Source of the DNA: NORP240 sp942492445
GTDB taxonomy: Bacteria > Pseudomonadota > Gammaproteobacteria > Pseudomonadales > Pseudohongiellaceae
DNA: 64,000 bases
NCBI GenBank assembly: GCA_942492445.1
Contig: CALOEW010000033.1
Coordinates: 62,001 to 126,000, forward strand
Direction: 5' to 3'
Shown here: piece by piece, positions 8,001-16,696 of the stretch
How the letters are laid out: each line of letters begins with the position of its first letter
Numbering within the stretch: the first letter of the stretch is position 1
Translations under genes and position numbers: made by a program
Notes under the pieces: model-generated
Databases searched by the model: none
Told to the model about the DNA's origin: nothing
What the model saw: only the letters and a program-made list of their open reading frames with translations

Positions 8001-9338
8001 TCAGTTGCTGGCCTGCATACGCTCGGCCAGCATTTTCTCGTAGGCCTCGTCGTCCAGGTGAGTCACGGCGATCCAGGCGTGGGACATTTCGTCACCAGTG
8101 CGGCTGCCGTCGTACACATACTGATCCGGATCCGGATTATTGGGGTTGTTGGCAGTGTTGTCGTACCACTGCTTGATCACCAGAACTGCACCAGCCGGGA
8201 GGATCGGCGCTGCATCACGCTCGAACAGGTGGCTGTGGTGCCAGGTGGCGCTCCAGTTGGAGATCTGGCTGATCTGTTCGGTACGGCCGGTTTCCGGGTA
8301 GTAGATTTCCAGCGTCGCAGCGTTCATGCGCAGGTGGCCATGAGGCTGGAAGCTGTCGATACGAACCGGGTGATCAAAGCTGTGGAAGCCCTGAGTCATG
8401 GCAGTGCCGTGAGGCGGGATTACGAATTCTCCACGCACGTAGCCTTCACGCAGCCGGTAGGACCGCAGGTCTTGACTGAGAACATCGTCCTGCTGATCGT
8501 AGCCGGGTTCATGGAACCACAGGCCCAGTTCGACCACGTTGTCTTCAATCATGGTGCCCGGAGCCGTAGCACCGACACCGCCCGGATACATGTGGATATC
8601 CCACTGTACCATGGTGTCCTTGGGCAGCATGCGGCACACGCCGTCACCGGGGATTTCACCCCACTTGCCCATGGCGTATTCGGTCAGCTGACCCTGACGC
8701 TCCAGTTCACCGTCTTCACCGGGGATCCAGACGTAGGAATTGGCATGGTGAACAACCGCAGCCGCGTCACCGCGAGGCTTCACCTGAACCGCCTTGATGC
8801 AGCGGTCTTCGGTCAGGCCACTGGGAACGAACTCCTTGCTCCACAGGTCATTGCCCTGAGCCGGAATGTCGTAGGGATTGGAAGCGACAATCAGATCGGG
8901 GGCACCGAACTGGTCTTCGAAATTCCAGGCATCGGGATCACGCAGGTCGGGAGCGGGCAATGCCACATCGAGGTCACCCAGCGGGGCACCGGCGTCGACC
9001 CAGGCGACGATCTTGTCGATTTCTTCCTGCTCCAGGCGCCAGTCACCCTGCAGATCCTGAATGCCGATATGCTGGTCATAGGCATAGGGAGGCATCTCCC
9101 GGCTGGCGACCCGCATCTGGATCAGCGGCGCCCAGGGACGCACTTGATCGTAGGTTTCCAACCGCATCGGACCGATACCACCTTCACGGTGGCAGACCAC
9201 GCAGTTGTCGTTGATAATCCGGCCGACATCGCCGTTATAAGCCAGCTCCTCACTGTGGTCCTGGGCCTGTACTGCGAATGTGGCCAGTGCCGCGAACCCT
9301 GCAGCGAAGACCGGGCTGTGTAGTGGCAGTCGTTTCAT
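8001..9338 (-). CDS. c-type cytochrome fused to PHM-like copper domain, copy 2
   Basis: The ATG at 9338 follows an excellent aaggagg. Longer frames running upstream are only translations of the poly-G tract. The product has 445 residues: a signal peptide (1-26), the heme motif CVVCH (Cys46, Cys49, His50), the MPPYAYD segment, then HH, WDIHMYP, PHGHLRM and GDEMSHAW in the same order as copy 1, so all predicted heme and copper ligands are kept. The two proteins are alike along their whole length and differ mainly in the signal peptide, at about 125-145 and at about 285-300. That fits a recent tandem duplication with a full second enzyme. Confidence 0.86.
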   Translation of the reverse strand: MKRLPLHSPVFAAGFAALATFAVQAQDHSEELAYNGDVGRIINDNCVVCHREGGIGPMRLETYDQVRPWAPLIQMRVASREMPPYAYDQHIGIQDLQGDWRLEQEEIDKIVAWVDAGAPLGDLDVALPAPDLRDPDAWNFEDQFGAPDLIVASNPYDIPAQGNDLWSKEFVPSGLTEDRCIKAVQVKPRGDAAAVVHHANSYVWIPGEDGELERQGQLTEYAMGKWGEIPGDGVCRMLPKDTMVQWDIHMYPGGVGATAPGTMIEDNVVELGLWFHEPGYDQQDDVLSQDLRSYRLREGYVRGEFVIPPHGTAMTQGFHSFDHPVRIDSFQPHGHLRMNAATLEIYYPETGRTEQISQISNWSATWHHSHLFERDAAPILPAGAVLVIKQWYDNTANNPNNPDPDQYVYDGSRTGDEMSHAWIAVTHLDDEAYEKMLAERMQASN

Positions 9339-9372
9339 CAATGCCTCCTTGTTAGAACTTTTAATAAGCAAA

Positions 9373-10773
9373 TTAAACAAATATTCTACCTGCAAGGAAA
9401 AGGAATGTGGAAACGAAAGGAAGCCGGAAGGTAAAGAAAAAGAGAAAGGAAACAGCGGGAGCCCCGAAAAGGCTGTTGTGGAAGCAAAAAAAGGGAGGAA
9501 GGGGGGGGGGGGGGCGGAGGGGGCTCGGAGGGGGGAGGGGGGGGGGGGACCAGTGGGGGCCGTTTTGGGGGGGTCGGTGGGAGGGGGTGGGGCCGGAAAA
9601 GGGGGGGGGGGGAGGGGAGAAGACGAAGCCGGGAGGATGCGGCGCTGCATCACGCTCGAACAGGTGACTGTGGTGCCATGTAGCAGACCAGCTAGAAATC
9701 TGACTTATTTCCTCAGTTCTACCAGTATCTGGATAGAATATTTGAAGAGACGCGGCATTCATTCTAAGGTGCCCATGCGGTTGAAAGCTATCAATACGTA
9801 CAGGGTGATCGAAGGTATGGAACCCCTGAGTCATAGCTGTGCCGTGGGGAGGAATTACGAATTCTCCTCTAACATAGCCTTCTCTCATAGCATATAAGCT
9901 AAGATCCTGATTTAATACTTTAGTATTTTCGTAACCAGGTTCATGGAACCAAAGTCCTAATTCTACCACATTATCCTCAATCATAGTTCCTGGGGCAGTA
10001 GCGCCTACGCCACCTGGGTACATATGAATATCCCACTGTACCATTGTATTCTTAGGTAACTTGCGACATACACCGTCACCGGGTATTTCCCCCCATTTAC
10101 CCATAGCATACTCGGTTAGCTGTCCCTTACGCTGTAGCTCCCCATTTTCATCCGGAACCCATACATAAGAATTAGCATGGTGGACTACAGCAGCCGCGTC
10201 CCCGCGAGGCTTCACCTGAACTGCTTTTATGCAGCGATCTTCAGTCAGCCCACTAGGAACGAATTCCTTACTCCATTGATCGTTTCCCTGAGCGGGAATA
10301 TCATAGGGTTTAGAAGCAACTATGAGATCAGGGGCCCCAAACTGGTCTTCGAAGTTCCAGGCATTGAGGTCACGCAGTTCGGGAGCGGGCAGCGCCATGT
10401 CGCGATCACCCAGTGGGGAACCGGCGTCGACCCAGGCGACAATCTTGTCGATTTCTTGCTGCTCCAGGCGCCAGTCACCTTGCAGTTCCTGAATACCGAT
10501 ATGCTGGTCATAGGCATAAGGAGGCATCTCCCGGCTGGCGACCCGCATCTGGATCAGCGGCGCCCAGGGACGCACCTGATCGTAAGTTTCCAACCGCATC
10601 GGACCGATACCACCTTCACGGTGGCAGACCACGCAGTTTTCATTGATAATCCGGCCGACTTCACCGTTGTACACCAGATCTTGGCCGTGCTCTTGTGCAA
10701 CTACCTGTGAGCCGAAGCCCATAGCAGCAAGAGTCGCGACACCGATACTGGCACGCAATTGCATGTATTTCAT
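9373..10773 (-). CDS. c-type cytochrome / PHM-like copy 3, C-terminus disrupted
   Basis: The start at 10773 has gaggag 6-8 nt upstream. Family similarity runs from the signal peptide through CVVCH (Cys47, Cys50, His51), VVHHAN, WDIHMYP and PHGHLRM to HLFERDAAP at about residue 378. It then breaks into a Pro/Phe-rich tail translated from the poly-G tract, so the last 70 residues, including the Met ligand of CuM, are missing. Codon usage is mosaic: about 10340-10720 is GC-rich and close to copy 2, whereas 9660-10330 encodes the same residues with AT-ending codons. The tail is probably an assembly artefact, so the true gene may be intact. Confidence 0.7.
   Translation of the reverse strand: MKYMQLRASIGVATLAAMGFGSQVVAQEHGQDLVYNGEVGRIINENCVVCHREGGIGPMRLETYDQVRPWAPLIQMRVASREMPPYAYDQHIGIQELQGDWRLEQQEIDKIVAWVDAGSPLGDRDMALPAPELRDLNAWNFEDQFGAPDLIVASKPYDIPAQGNDQWSKEFVPSGLTEDRCIKAVQVKPRGDAAAVVHHANSYVWVPDENGELQRKGQLTEYAMGKWGEIPGDGVCRKLPKNTMVQWDIHMYPGGVGATAPGTMIEDNVVELGLWFHEPGYENTKVLNQDLSLYAMREGYVRGEFVIPPHGTAMTQGFHTFDHPVRIDSFQPHGHLRMNAASLQIFYPDTGRTEEISQISSWSATWHHSHLFERDAAPHPPGFVFSPPPPPFSGPTPSHRPPQNGPHWSPPPLPPPSPLRPPPPLPPFFCFHNSLFGAPAVSFLFFFTFRLPFVSTFLFLAGRIFV
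9397..9632. other. Low-complexity purine / poly-G tract
   Basis: From about 9397 the plus strand is almost purely purine, and 9487-9625 is dominated by runs of 6-15 G. It joins copy 3 at agccgggaggat, where the sequence still matches copy 2. Nothing here is supported as coding. It resembles read-tail noise at a contig join. Confidence 0.7.
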
Positions 10774-11006
10774 GAAACTCTCCTCGTTTTCTACAAGATT
10801 ACTGCAGGATTTAACTCGATCAGGTTAAATCGCCCACGCCCAAAAGTCTATCGATTTCGCACTGATTGTCGTGTTTTTAGTGCAACAAATTGCAACAAGC
10901 GGGCTGTGACCCGTTGGTTGCAAATTCTTCGCGCGACGCGGATTTTACCATTTAATTTCATAGTGTTAGTAATATGGGGCAGGAAATTCGACTTTTCAAG
11001 TGCTGA

Positions 11007-11038
11007 AAAGGGCCGATGCGCTGCCGCACCGGCCCTTT
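11007..11038 (-). terminator. Terminator of the secreted companion gene
   Basis: aaagggccgatgcg-ctgc-cgcaccggcccttt gives a long stem with one mismatch. On the minus strand it ends in tttt and lies 34 bp past the stop of the gene at 11072. A T-run also follows on the plus strand, so it could act in both directions. Confidence 0.75.
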
Positions 11039-11071
11039 GCTTTTTTCTGAATTTATATAAAAATCAGATGG

Positions 11072-12001
11072 TTACTGAACTACTACGTGCAGATAACCCA
11101 TGCTCTGGCAGCACTGGTCAGGCTGCGCGCTGTCAACCCGGTTCCAGTTTTCTGCTGTGACCCGGATCAGGTACTCGCCCGGCTGCGGAAAGGTCGCCAT
11201 TACTGTTGCTGTATTACCTGATTCCACTTCTACCACATTGGCATTGGCGTCGGGGTCCCAGCTGTCATGGCGCGGATCACGTTCGTCGTAGGGGTTGGTC
11301 GGCTCAGGCATGGCAGGATCACGGGAAAACGTGACATTGCCCGGGCCCTGATGCTGGTCAAAATGCACGCCGACCATGGCCGGGCCTTCGAACCGCGGGT
11401 CTTCCGGATCCCTGTAGGAATCGTCGGCGACACTGACGGTCAGTGGCGTGGCTTCACCCACGCGGGTGGTGGCTGCATGGGCGGTGAACAGGGAATGCCC
11501 GCGTTCCGTGGGCGTCGTGGTGCCGGGAGCGAGGTAGGGCTGCATGGCACCCTGTGGCCTCGGCAGGACGAAGTCGATCTCGTAGGCGTGTGAGGTCGCA
11601 CGACCGGGTACTTTTGCCGGGTCGTTGTCGCCGGTTGTCAGGTGCCACCACACATCAATGTCCGCCTCTTCGGGGGGTACGGTGACGGTAAAGACCTGGG
11701 ACCCGCGGCCGGAGTCAAAATGGGTGGGTTGCATGCCGTTGTATTTGGACGGCTCGATGTAGTTGTTTTCACCCAGCGGGATGTTGACGTCTTCCGCGTT
11801 TCTGTTGATGAAGCCGTAAACAAAGGTCCGGGACCCGTCGTCGTTTCTGATCCACCCTTCCAGCACCGGAATGATCGGCAGGCCCACGGGTGGTGACAGG
11901 CTTAAAAATCTCTCTCCAGGCCGTTGTGAGAAGGCTGGAAATGAGACTGCTAAAAGCAGACCAAGCAGGGTTGTGGTCACTGTTTTCAATATACTATTCA
12001 T
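11072..12001 (-). CDS. Secreted hypothetical protein beside the cytochrome cluster
   Basis: The ATG at 12001 is chosen over the upstream TTG because ggagag lies about 8 nt before it. The 309-residue product has a signal peptide (about 1-27, ending SFPAFSQ). The mature protein is beta-rich: a 'GWIRNDDGSRTFVYGFINRN' segment near 50-70, PPEEADIDVWWHL, and a C-terminal Ig-like 'ATFPQPGEYLIRVTAENW' followed by a vicinal CC. No catalytic motif is visible. It is oriented like the cytochrome genes and sits directly upstream of them, so it may be an accessory of the PHM-like enzymes, but that is only context. I cannot name a family. Confidence 0.75.
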   Translation of the reverse strand: MNSILKTVTTTLLGLLLAVSFPAFSQRPGERFLSLSPPVGLPIIPVLEGWIRNDDGSRTFVYGFINRNAEDVNIPLGENNYIEPSKYNGMQPTHFDSGRGSQVFTVTVPPEEADIDVWWHLTTGDNDPAKVPGRATSHAYEIDFVLPRPQGAMQPYLAPGTTTPTERGHSLFTAHAATTRVGEATPLTVSVADDSYRDPEDPRFEGPAMVGVHFDQHQGPGNVTFSRDPAMPEPTNPYDERDPRHDSWDPDANANVVEVESGNTATVMATFPQPGEYLIRVTAENWNRVDSAQPDQCCQSMGYLHVVVQ

Positions 12002-12292
12002 TGGTGTTCTCTCCAAAGATTCAAAAAGCCTTGCGTCATGCTCCCCAAGAGAGCTCTTCTCAAGTCAAAAGTTTCTTATGACGCAACCTTCTATAAGAAG
12101 ATATAAAAGGTGATGTTCCCAATTTACGAGGTCCGTAGCATAGTAGCCAAACCTGTCTTAGTCTAGCATTGCTACGAATCGTCACAATTTAATTGAGCGA
12201 TGTCAAAGTATAATAAGATTTCCTGGTAGGATTGGCTCAATCAGCCATACTTTACCGGGCTATATTGGGTTCACAGCTTCAGGAGAGGCATT

Positions 12293-13165
12293 ATGAGAAC
12301 AACTAAAAAAAGGCACACTGTGCGCGAGCTGGTCAGTCTGCTGGTGTTGTCCCTGGTTGCGATTCCGGTCTCGGCGCAACGGGATTTCAGCAACGTGGAG
12401 GTGATTCCCCATCACGTGGCGGGGAATTACTACTACCTTCAGGGCGCCGGGGGCAACATCGGCGTGTCAATCGGTGATGACGGCGTGATCATGGTTGATG
12501 ACCAGTTTGCGCCGTTGACAGACAAGATTCTGGCAGCAATCCGCACCCTCAGTGACGGAGCCATCCGGTTTGTGATCAATACCCATGTGCATCCAGACCA
12601 TGTGGGAGGCAATGAAAACCTGGGCAGGATGGGGTTGCTTATCCTGGCTCGCGATGAAGTGCGGGTGCGGTTGCAGGATCAGTTGCCGGAGGTGGCGCTG
12701 CCGGTCCTGACTTTCAGTGAGGGTATTACGATTCACCTGAATGACGACGAGGTGACCACTATCCCGGTGCCTCCCGCCCACACCGATGGTGACAGTTACG
12801 TCTATTTCCGTAATGCCGACGTGATTCATGCCGGCGATGTGTTCCGGACTGTTGCATTCCCGGTTATCGACCAGGGCAACGGCGGTACCCTTGACGGCAC
12901 CATTGACGCCCTGGCAATCCTGGCCGGCATGGCAGGTCCGGACACCAGGATTGTTCCCGGGCATGGCGAGGTTTCGACACGTGAGGATGTCATGGAGTTT
13001 CGCGACATGGTGGTGGACGTAAAGTCGCGGGTTGCGGGCATGGTGGCGCAGGGTATGAGTTTTGAGCAGGTCATGGCCGCCGGCCCGGCGGCGCAGTACG
13101 AAGCCAAGTGGGGTGACCCTGAACGATTCCTTACCGCGGTCTACTCCGAGCTTTCCGGCGACTGA
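12293..13165 (+). CDS. Secreted metallo-beta-lactamase-fold hydrolase
   Basis: A 290-residue protein with a Sec signal (1-29, ending VSAQR). The zinc motif is NTHVHPDHVGG (His98, His100, Asp102, His103), with further probable ligands in 'PPAHTDGDSYVY' (His and Asp near 162-166) and 'VPGHGE' near the C-terminus. Family members include B3-like lactamases, quorum-quenching lactonases and hydrolases of unknown substrate; the sequence does not decide between these. The start has aggagagg 5 nt upstream. It is divergent from the cytochrome cluster, and the 291-bp gap (12002-12292) should hold both promoters. Confidence 0.85.
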   Translation: MRTTKKRHTVRELVSLLVLSLVAIPVSAQRDFSNVEVIPHHVAGNYYYLQGAGGNIGVSIGDDGVIMVDDQFAPLTDKILAAIRTLSDGAIRFVINTHVHPDHVGGNENLGRMGLLILARDEVRVRLQDQLPEVALPVLTFSEGITIHLNDDEVTTIPVPPAHTDGDSYVYFRNADVIHAGDVFRTVAFPVIDQGNGGTLDGTIDALAILAGMAGPDTRIVPGHGEVSTREDVMEFRDMVVDVKSRVAGMVAQGMSFEQVMAAGPAAQYEAKWGDPERFLTAVYSELSGD

Positions 13166-13349
13166 CAGCGGCCCGGCCCGGGACCGGCAGGACCTCTCGC
13201 GGTCCCGCACAGCCGGGCCAGGTTCACCAGAGTCGCCCCGGGCGGGAGGCGGGAGATTAAGCACCCGCCCTCGCCACTTTTTATTGTAGAATCTGCCGCT
13301 CAGGCCTGCGGGGCCGAAGTCACGTCGAAATTCTGGGTTGTAATTCCTG

Positions 13350-14993
13350 TTGAAAACACAATTTCTCGGCAAGACCCTTTCCGGGCCTTTTACCATTCCG
13401 TCAGGCATCGTGACCTGTTCCACCTCTATTATTCAGCGGGTGATGGACACCATGCCCGAAGTGGGAGTGCTGACCACCAAAAGCATCGGCCCCGAGCCGC
13501 GGTTGGGGTATCGGGAGCCTGTCCTGGCCCAGTACAAGCCCGGGAGTTTCGTCAACGCCGTGGGGCTGACGAATCCGGGGGCGGCCCGCTCGGCCGAGCT
13601 GCTGGCGGCCCTTGAAGTGCCTGAAGACAGGTTTTTGCTGATTTCCATTTTTGGTGGCAGTGTTGAGGAGTACGTGGCCGTTGCCAGGCAGCTGGCGCCC
13701 CATGGCGACGGGCTGGAGTTGAACCTGTCCTGTCCCCATGCCAAAGGATACGGCATGGCGATGGGTCAGGATCCGGAACTGGTGCGGGAGATTGTCAGCG
13801 CCGTCAAATCCGCGGTTGATGTCCCGGTAATTCCCAAGTTGACCCCCAATGTGCCCAATATCGCCGAGATTGCCAGGGCCGCGGAAATGGGCGGCGCGGA
13901 CGCCATCTGCGCCATTAACACCCTGGGCCCGGAACGATATACCGCGTTCGGGCACGAGGTTTTGAGTAACGGCAGGGGAGGCATGTCGGGCAAGGACGTG
14001 CTGGACATGGCGCTCAATTGTGTCCGTGCAATTAGCGGTGCTGTGCGCTGCCCGGTTATTGCCTGTGGCGGCATCAGCAGTGCGTCCAACGTTCGTGCCG
14101 TCCAGGAGGCGGGCGCCGCAATCGTCGGCATCGGTTCGGCGCTGGTTGGCATGTCTACGCCGGAAATCGCCCGTTATTTCCGCACCCTCGACGCCGACCT
14201 CGCCCGGGGTACGGACAGCGCGGAAGACCTGGTGCGTTACGACGTGGACATGAGTTTCCGTCCAGTCACCCTGGTCCGCAACCAGCGCCTGACCGATGAC
14301 ATAGCGATTCTCACATTCGACCGTGGGGTCAATGTACAGGCCGGTGAGTTTATCTTTCTGTGGATACCGGGGCTGGGGGAAAAACCGTTCTCGGTACTGG
14401 TCGATGACCCCTTCCAATTGGTGGTAATCCGACTGGGTCAGTTTACCGGGGAACTGATGGAACTGGCGCCGGGCACCGAAGCCTATGTCCGCGGACCCTA
14501 CGGCATTCCAGTGCAGCCGCCCCGGGGCAGCCGGATCATGGCGGTTGCGGGTGGCACCGGCCTTGCGGCGGTGTACCAGATTGCCCGGGATTTCGGTAAT
14601 GGCGAAATTTTCATGGGGGCGAGAAGCAGCGAGAGGCTTTATTTCACTGATGAATGCGCGGCGGTGGCACGGCTGCAAATTGCCACCGACGACGGCAGCC
14701 GCGGACATCACGGGCTGGTAACCGAAATGCTGGAAAAGCGTCTGCAACAATTACCCCGGGAGGAACTGGAGCGCCTGGTTTTTTACAACTGCGGGCCGGA
14801 GCCGATGGTGCACGCAGCCGAGGCGGTTCAACGGCGGTATTGCCACCCGAAGCAGATCTACAATGCCATCGATTACCTGACCAAATGTGGCGTCGGCATC
14901 TGTGGAGCCTGCGGCTCACCCGACGGCAGGCGCCTCTGTGTCGACGGGCCTTTCCTGCAGGCGCTAGAGGAGGGCCAGGGGGCATCTGTCTAG
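13350..14993 (+). CDS. Dihydroorotate dehydrogenase-like / PyrK-like reductase fusion
   Basis: A single 547-residue chain joins two normally separate subunits. Residues 1-285 are a class 1B-type dihydroorotate dehydrogenase barrel: NLSCPHAKGYG with the catalytic-base Cys128, KLTPNV, and the FMN-phosphate loop CGGISSASNV (240-248). Residues about 300-547 resemble PyrK: an FAD region with EKPFSV (345-350), the NAD loop GGTGLA (401-406), and a [2Fe-2S] set Cys513, Cys518, Cys521, Cys530. It would oxidise dihydroorotate or a related substrate and pass electrons via FMN, Fe-S and FAD to NAD+. The start is a TTG 6 nt after an in-frame stop; later ATGs would cut the barrel. Another pyrimidine-like substrate is possible. 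Confidence 0.85.
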   Translation: MKTQFLGKTLSGPFTIPSGIVTCSTSIIQRVMDTMPEVGVLTTKSIGPEPRLGYREPVLAQYKPGSFVNAVGLTNPGAARSAELLAALEVPEDRFLLISIFGGSVEEYVAVARQLAPHGDGLELNLSCPHAKGYGMAMGQDPELVREIVSAVKSAVDVPVIPKLTPNVPNIAEIARAAEMGGADAICAINTLGPERYTAFGHEVLSNGRGGMSGKDVLDMALNCVRAISGAVRCPVIACGGISSASNVRAVQEAGAAIVGIGSALVGMSTPEIARYFRTLDADLARGTDSAEDLVRYDVDMSFRPVTLVRNQRLTDDIAILTFDRGVNVQAGEFIFLWIPGLGEKPFSVLVDDPFQLVVIRLGQFTGELMELAPGTEAYVRGPYGIPVQPPRGSRIMAVAGGTGLAAVYQIARDFGNGEIFMGARSSERLYFTDECAAVARLQIATDDGSRGHHGLVTEMLEKRLQQLPREELERLVFYNCGPEPMVHAAEAVQRRYCHPKQIYNAIDYLTKCGVGICGACGSPDGRRLCVDGPFLQALEEGQGASV

Positions 14994-15401
14994 GCCCTGC
15001 GGCGTCTCGCAGTAATGCCCGAACCCGATAGGCCCGGCACTGGTTTTTGTGCTACACAGCTGATGTGCTATGGCCTCCGGTCTTCTGTCAACAGCTTCTT
15101 CCCATTGACCCTGCGGTTGCGACGGATCTCCCTGCTGGCAGTCGAACCGTGGCATTTGCGGATCATGGCTTTCGCTGATTGGTCAGGACAGGCTTTCAAC
15201 AGGGCATTAATCTGGTATCGTTGTTCTCTGGCAATAAGCGGTTAGGGAAGGGGGGAGCGGGGGGGGGAGGTAACGAGGAGGGGGGGGGGGGGAGCTCTGC
15301 AAGGTGCTCCGCTTGCCTGGCGGTTGGAGCAAGCCGTTAAAAGTATCGCGAAGATCAATAGTGTTGCAGAGGTTCCCTAACACCATCAACAGGATTCCGA
15401 C
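14994..15401. other. Intergenic region with second poly-G tract
   Basis: This 408-bp gap has no supported gene. 15247-15294 is a run of G blocks broken by 'taacgagga', similar in character to 9487-9632. Downstream, gcagaggttccctaa (15366-15380) resembles the end of the short palindromic repeat, so a repeat may have been present before the join. Confidence 0.5.
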
Positions 15402-16646
15402 ATGACAAAAACAGTGTTGATTTCGGTTCTGGCTGCGCTTTTTTCCGGCTACGTATCCGGTGCGGATGAAGACAGTCTTGCCGCGCTGGTTACTGATTTC
15501 TGGAACGCAAAGTCCGCAGAAGAAAGGGCTGAATCGCAACGGCGGCTGCTGCAAAGTGACGTGGACATCAACAGGCTGTATCGTCGGTTCAAAGCGGGGC
15601 CACAGTATTCCTCAGATGTTCCTGTCGGTTACCAGGAGTTGGTAAGGGAAGCCGCGGACGGCACCCGTTTTCCTTACGTACTGCTGGTTCCAGAAAGCTA
15701 TGAGCCGAGCCGCAGTTACCCGGTGGAATTCATGTTGCACGGGGGCGTCAGTCGTTCCTTTCCCACCGAACCCGGAAGCTGGTGGCGGCGCGGCTACGAT
15801 GCCCTGCGCAGCGAAGAGAAAATAGTTGTGGTACCGGCCGCCTGGAACGAAGCCTTCTGGTGGTTTCCCAATCAGGCCGATAACCTGAGCGCCATCCTGC
15901 GTGAGGTGAAGCGCCTCTATAATGTGTCCGACAATCAGGTCACCCTGACCGGGATTTCCGATGGCGGTACCGGTGCCTATTTTTTTGCCTACAAGCAAAA
16001 CACCGAGTGGGCCGCCTTCATGGCCTTCATCGGGCACCCGGGGGTGCTGAGGAATCCTGCCGGGCGTGCCAGCTACCAGCTGTACTTCGAGAACCTGATG
16101 GCCAAACCGTTGTACATCGTGAACGGCGAGGAGGATCCACTTTACCCCGCTTCCACCCTGGTGTCATTTATCGAAGTGCTGCGTCGGGCAAACATTACCC
16201 ATGTGTTTCGCGTGATCGAAGGCGGAGGACATGACACCAGCTGGCTGCCCGAAGAAAACGCAGCCATCGAAAAATTCAAACTGGACCATCCGCGGGATCC
16301 CCTGCCGGACAGTATCCGCTGGGTTGCTGACGCCGAAGGATTGTTCAACCGCAGTCACTGGATCATCGTAGACGACCTGACACGTGACGAGGAAGCGGGC
16401 ATGGTACGGGCGACCCGCGACGGAAACCTGATCAGTGTCACTACCTCCAACGTGGATGGTTTCACCTTGCTGCTGAGTCCGGATGAAATCGATTTCTCCC
16501 GGCCCGTGGCCATCTACGTCAATGGTTCGGTGCGTCGCAGCGAGAGGCTGCTGCAGGATCCGCAGACATTGCTGAAATGGGCGGCCCGTGATCTGGACAA
16601 GTCAATGCTCTTTACCGTGGAGCTGAACCTGCGGGTCGGCGAGTAA
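15402..16646 (+). CDS. Secreted alpha/beta-hydrolase (esterase-like)
   Basis: A 414-residue protein with a short signal peptide (1-20). An N-terminal helical segment (25-65) precedes an alpha/beta-hydrolase core. The oxyanion segment is 'FMLHGGVS', the nucleophile elbow is GISDGGTG (Ser186), the acid is likely Asp245 in NGEEDPLYP, and the base is His277 in EGGGHDTSW. The C-terminal 100 residues form a separate beta-rich part ('VDGFTLLLSPDEIDFSRPVAIYVNG'). This arrangement resembles secreted feruloyl- or PHB-type esterases and some peptidases. The start has an agga 8 nt upstream. It appears monocistronic; the substrate is unknown. Confidence 0.8.
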   Translation: MTKTVLISVLAALFSGYVSGADEDSLAALVTDFWNAKSAEERAESQRRLLQSDVDINRLYRRFKAGPQYSSDVPVGYQELVREAADGTRFPYVLLVPESYEPSRSYPVEFMLHGGVSRSFPTEPGSWWRRGYDALRSEEKIVVVPAAWNEAFWWFPNQADNLSAILREVKRLYNVSDNQVTLTGISDGGTGAYFFAYKQNTEWAAFMAFIGHPGVLRNPAGRASYQLYFENLMAKPLYIVNGEEDPLYPASTLVSFIEVLRRANITHVFRVIEGGGHDTSWLPEENAAIEKFKLDHPRDPLPDSIRWVADAEGLFNRSHWIIVDDLTRDEEAGMVRATRDGNLISVTTSNVDGFTLLLSPDEIDFSRPVAIYVNGSVRRSERLLQDPQTLLKWAARDLDKSMLFTVELNLRVGE

Positions 16647-16696
16647 GTGAAACGAATCCGGGAATATGGGCGTGTTCCCCGGCAGCCGCGAGTCTC

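Noticed and set aside
7962..9323. Plus-strand frame (453 codons) opposite cytochrome copy 2
   Set aside because: Same shadow as for copy 1; no ribosome binding site and no domain.
9339..9653. N-terminal extension of cytochrome copy 2 (Pro-rich)
   Set aside because: It translates the poly-G tract; the ATG at 9338 has aaggagg and starts a proper signal peptide.
13245..13280. Terminator after the MBL hydrolase
   Set aside because: A ggcggg/cccgcc stem exists, but the T-run is offset by about 10 nt and the stem is short.
12467..13423. Minus-strand frame (318 codons) opposite the MBL hydrolase
   Set aside because: Antisense to a well-supported gene with zinc motif and ribosome binding site.
13401..14750. 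Minus-strand frame (449 codons) opposite the PyrD-PyrK-like gene
   Set aside because: Antisense shadow in high-GC DNA; the plus frame carries all cofactor motifs.
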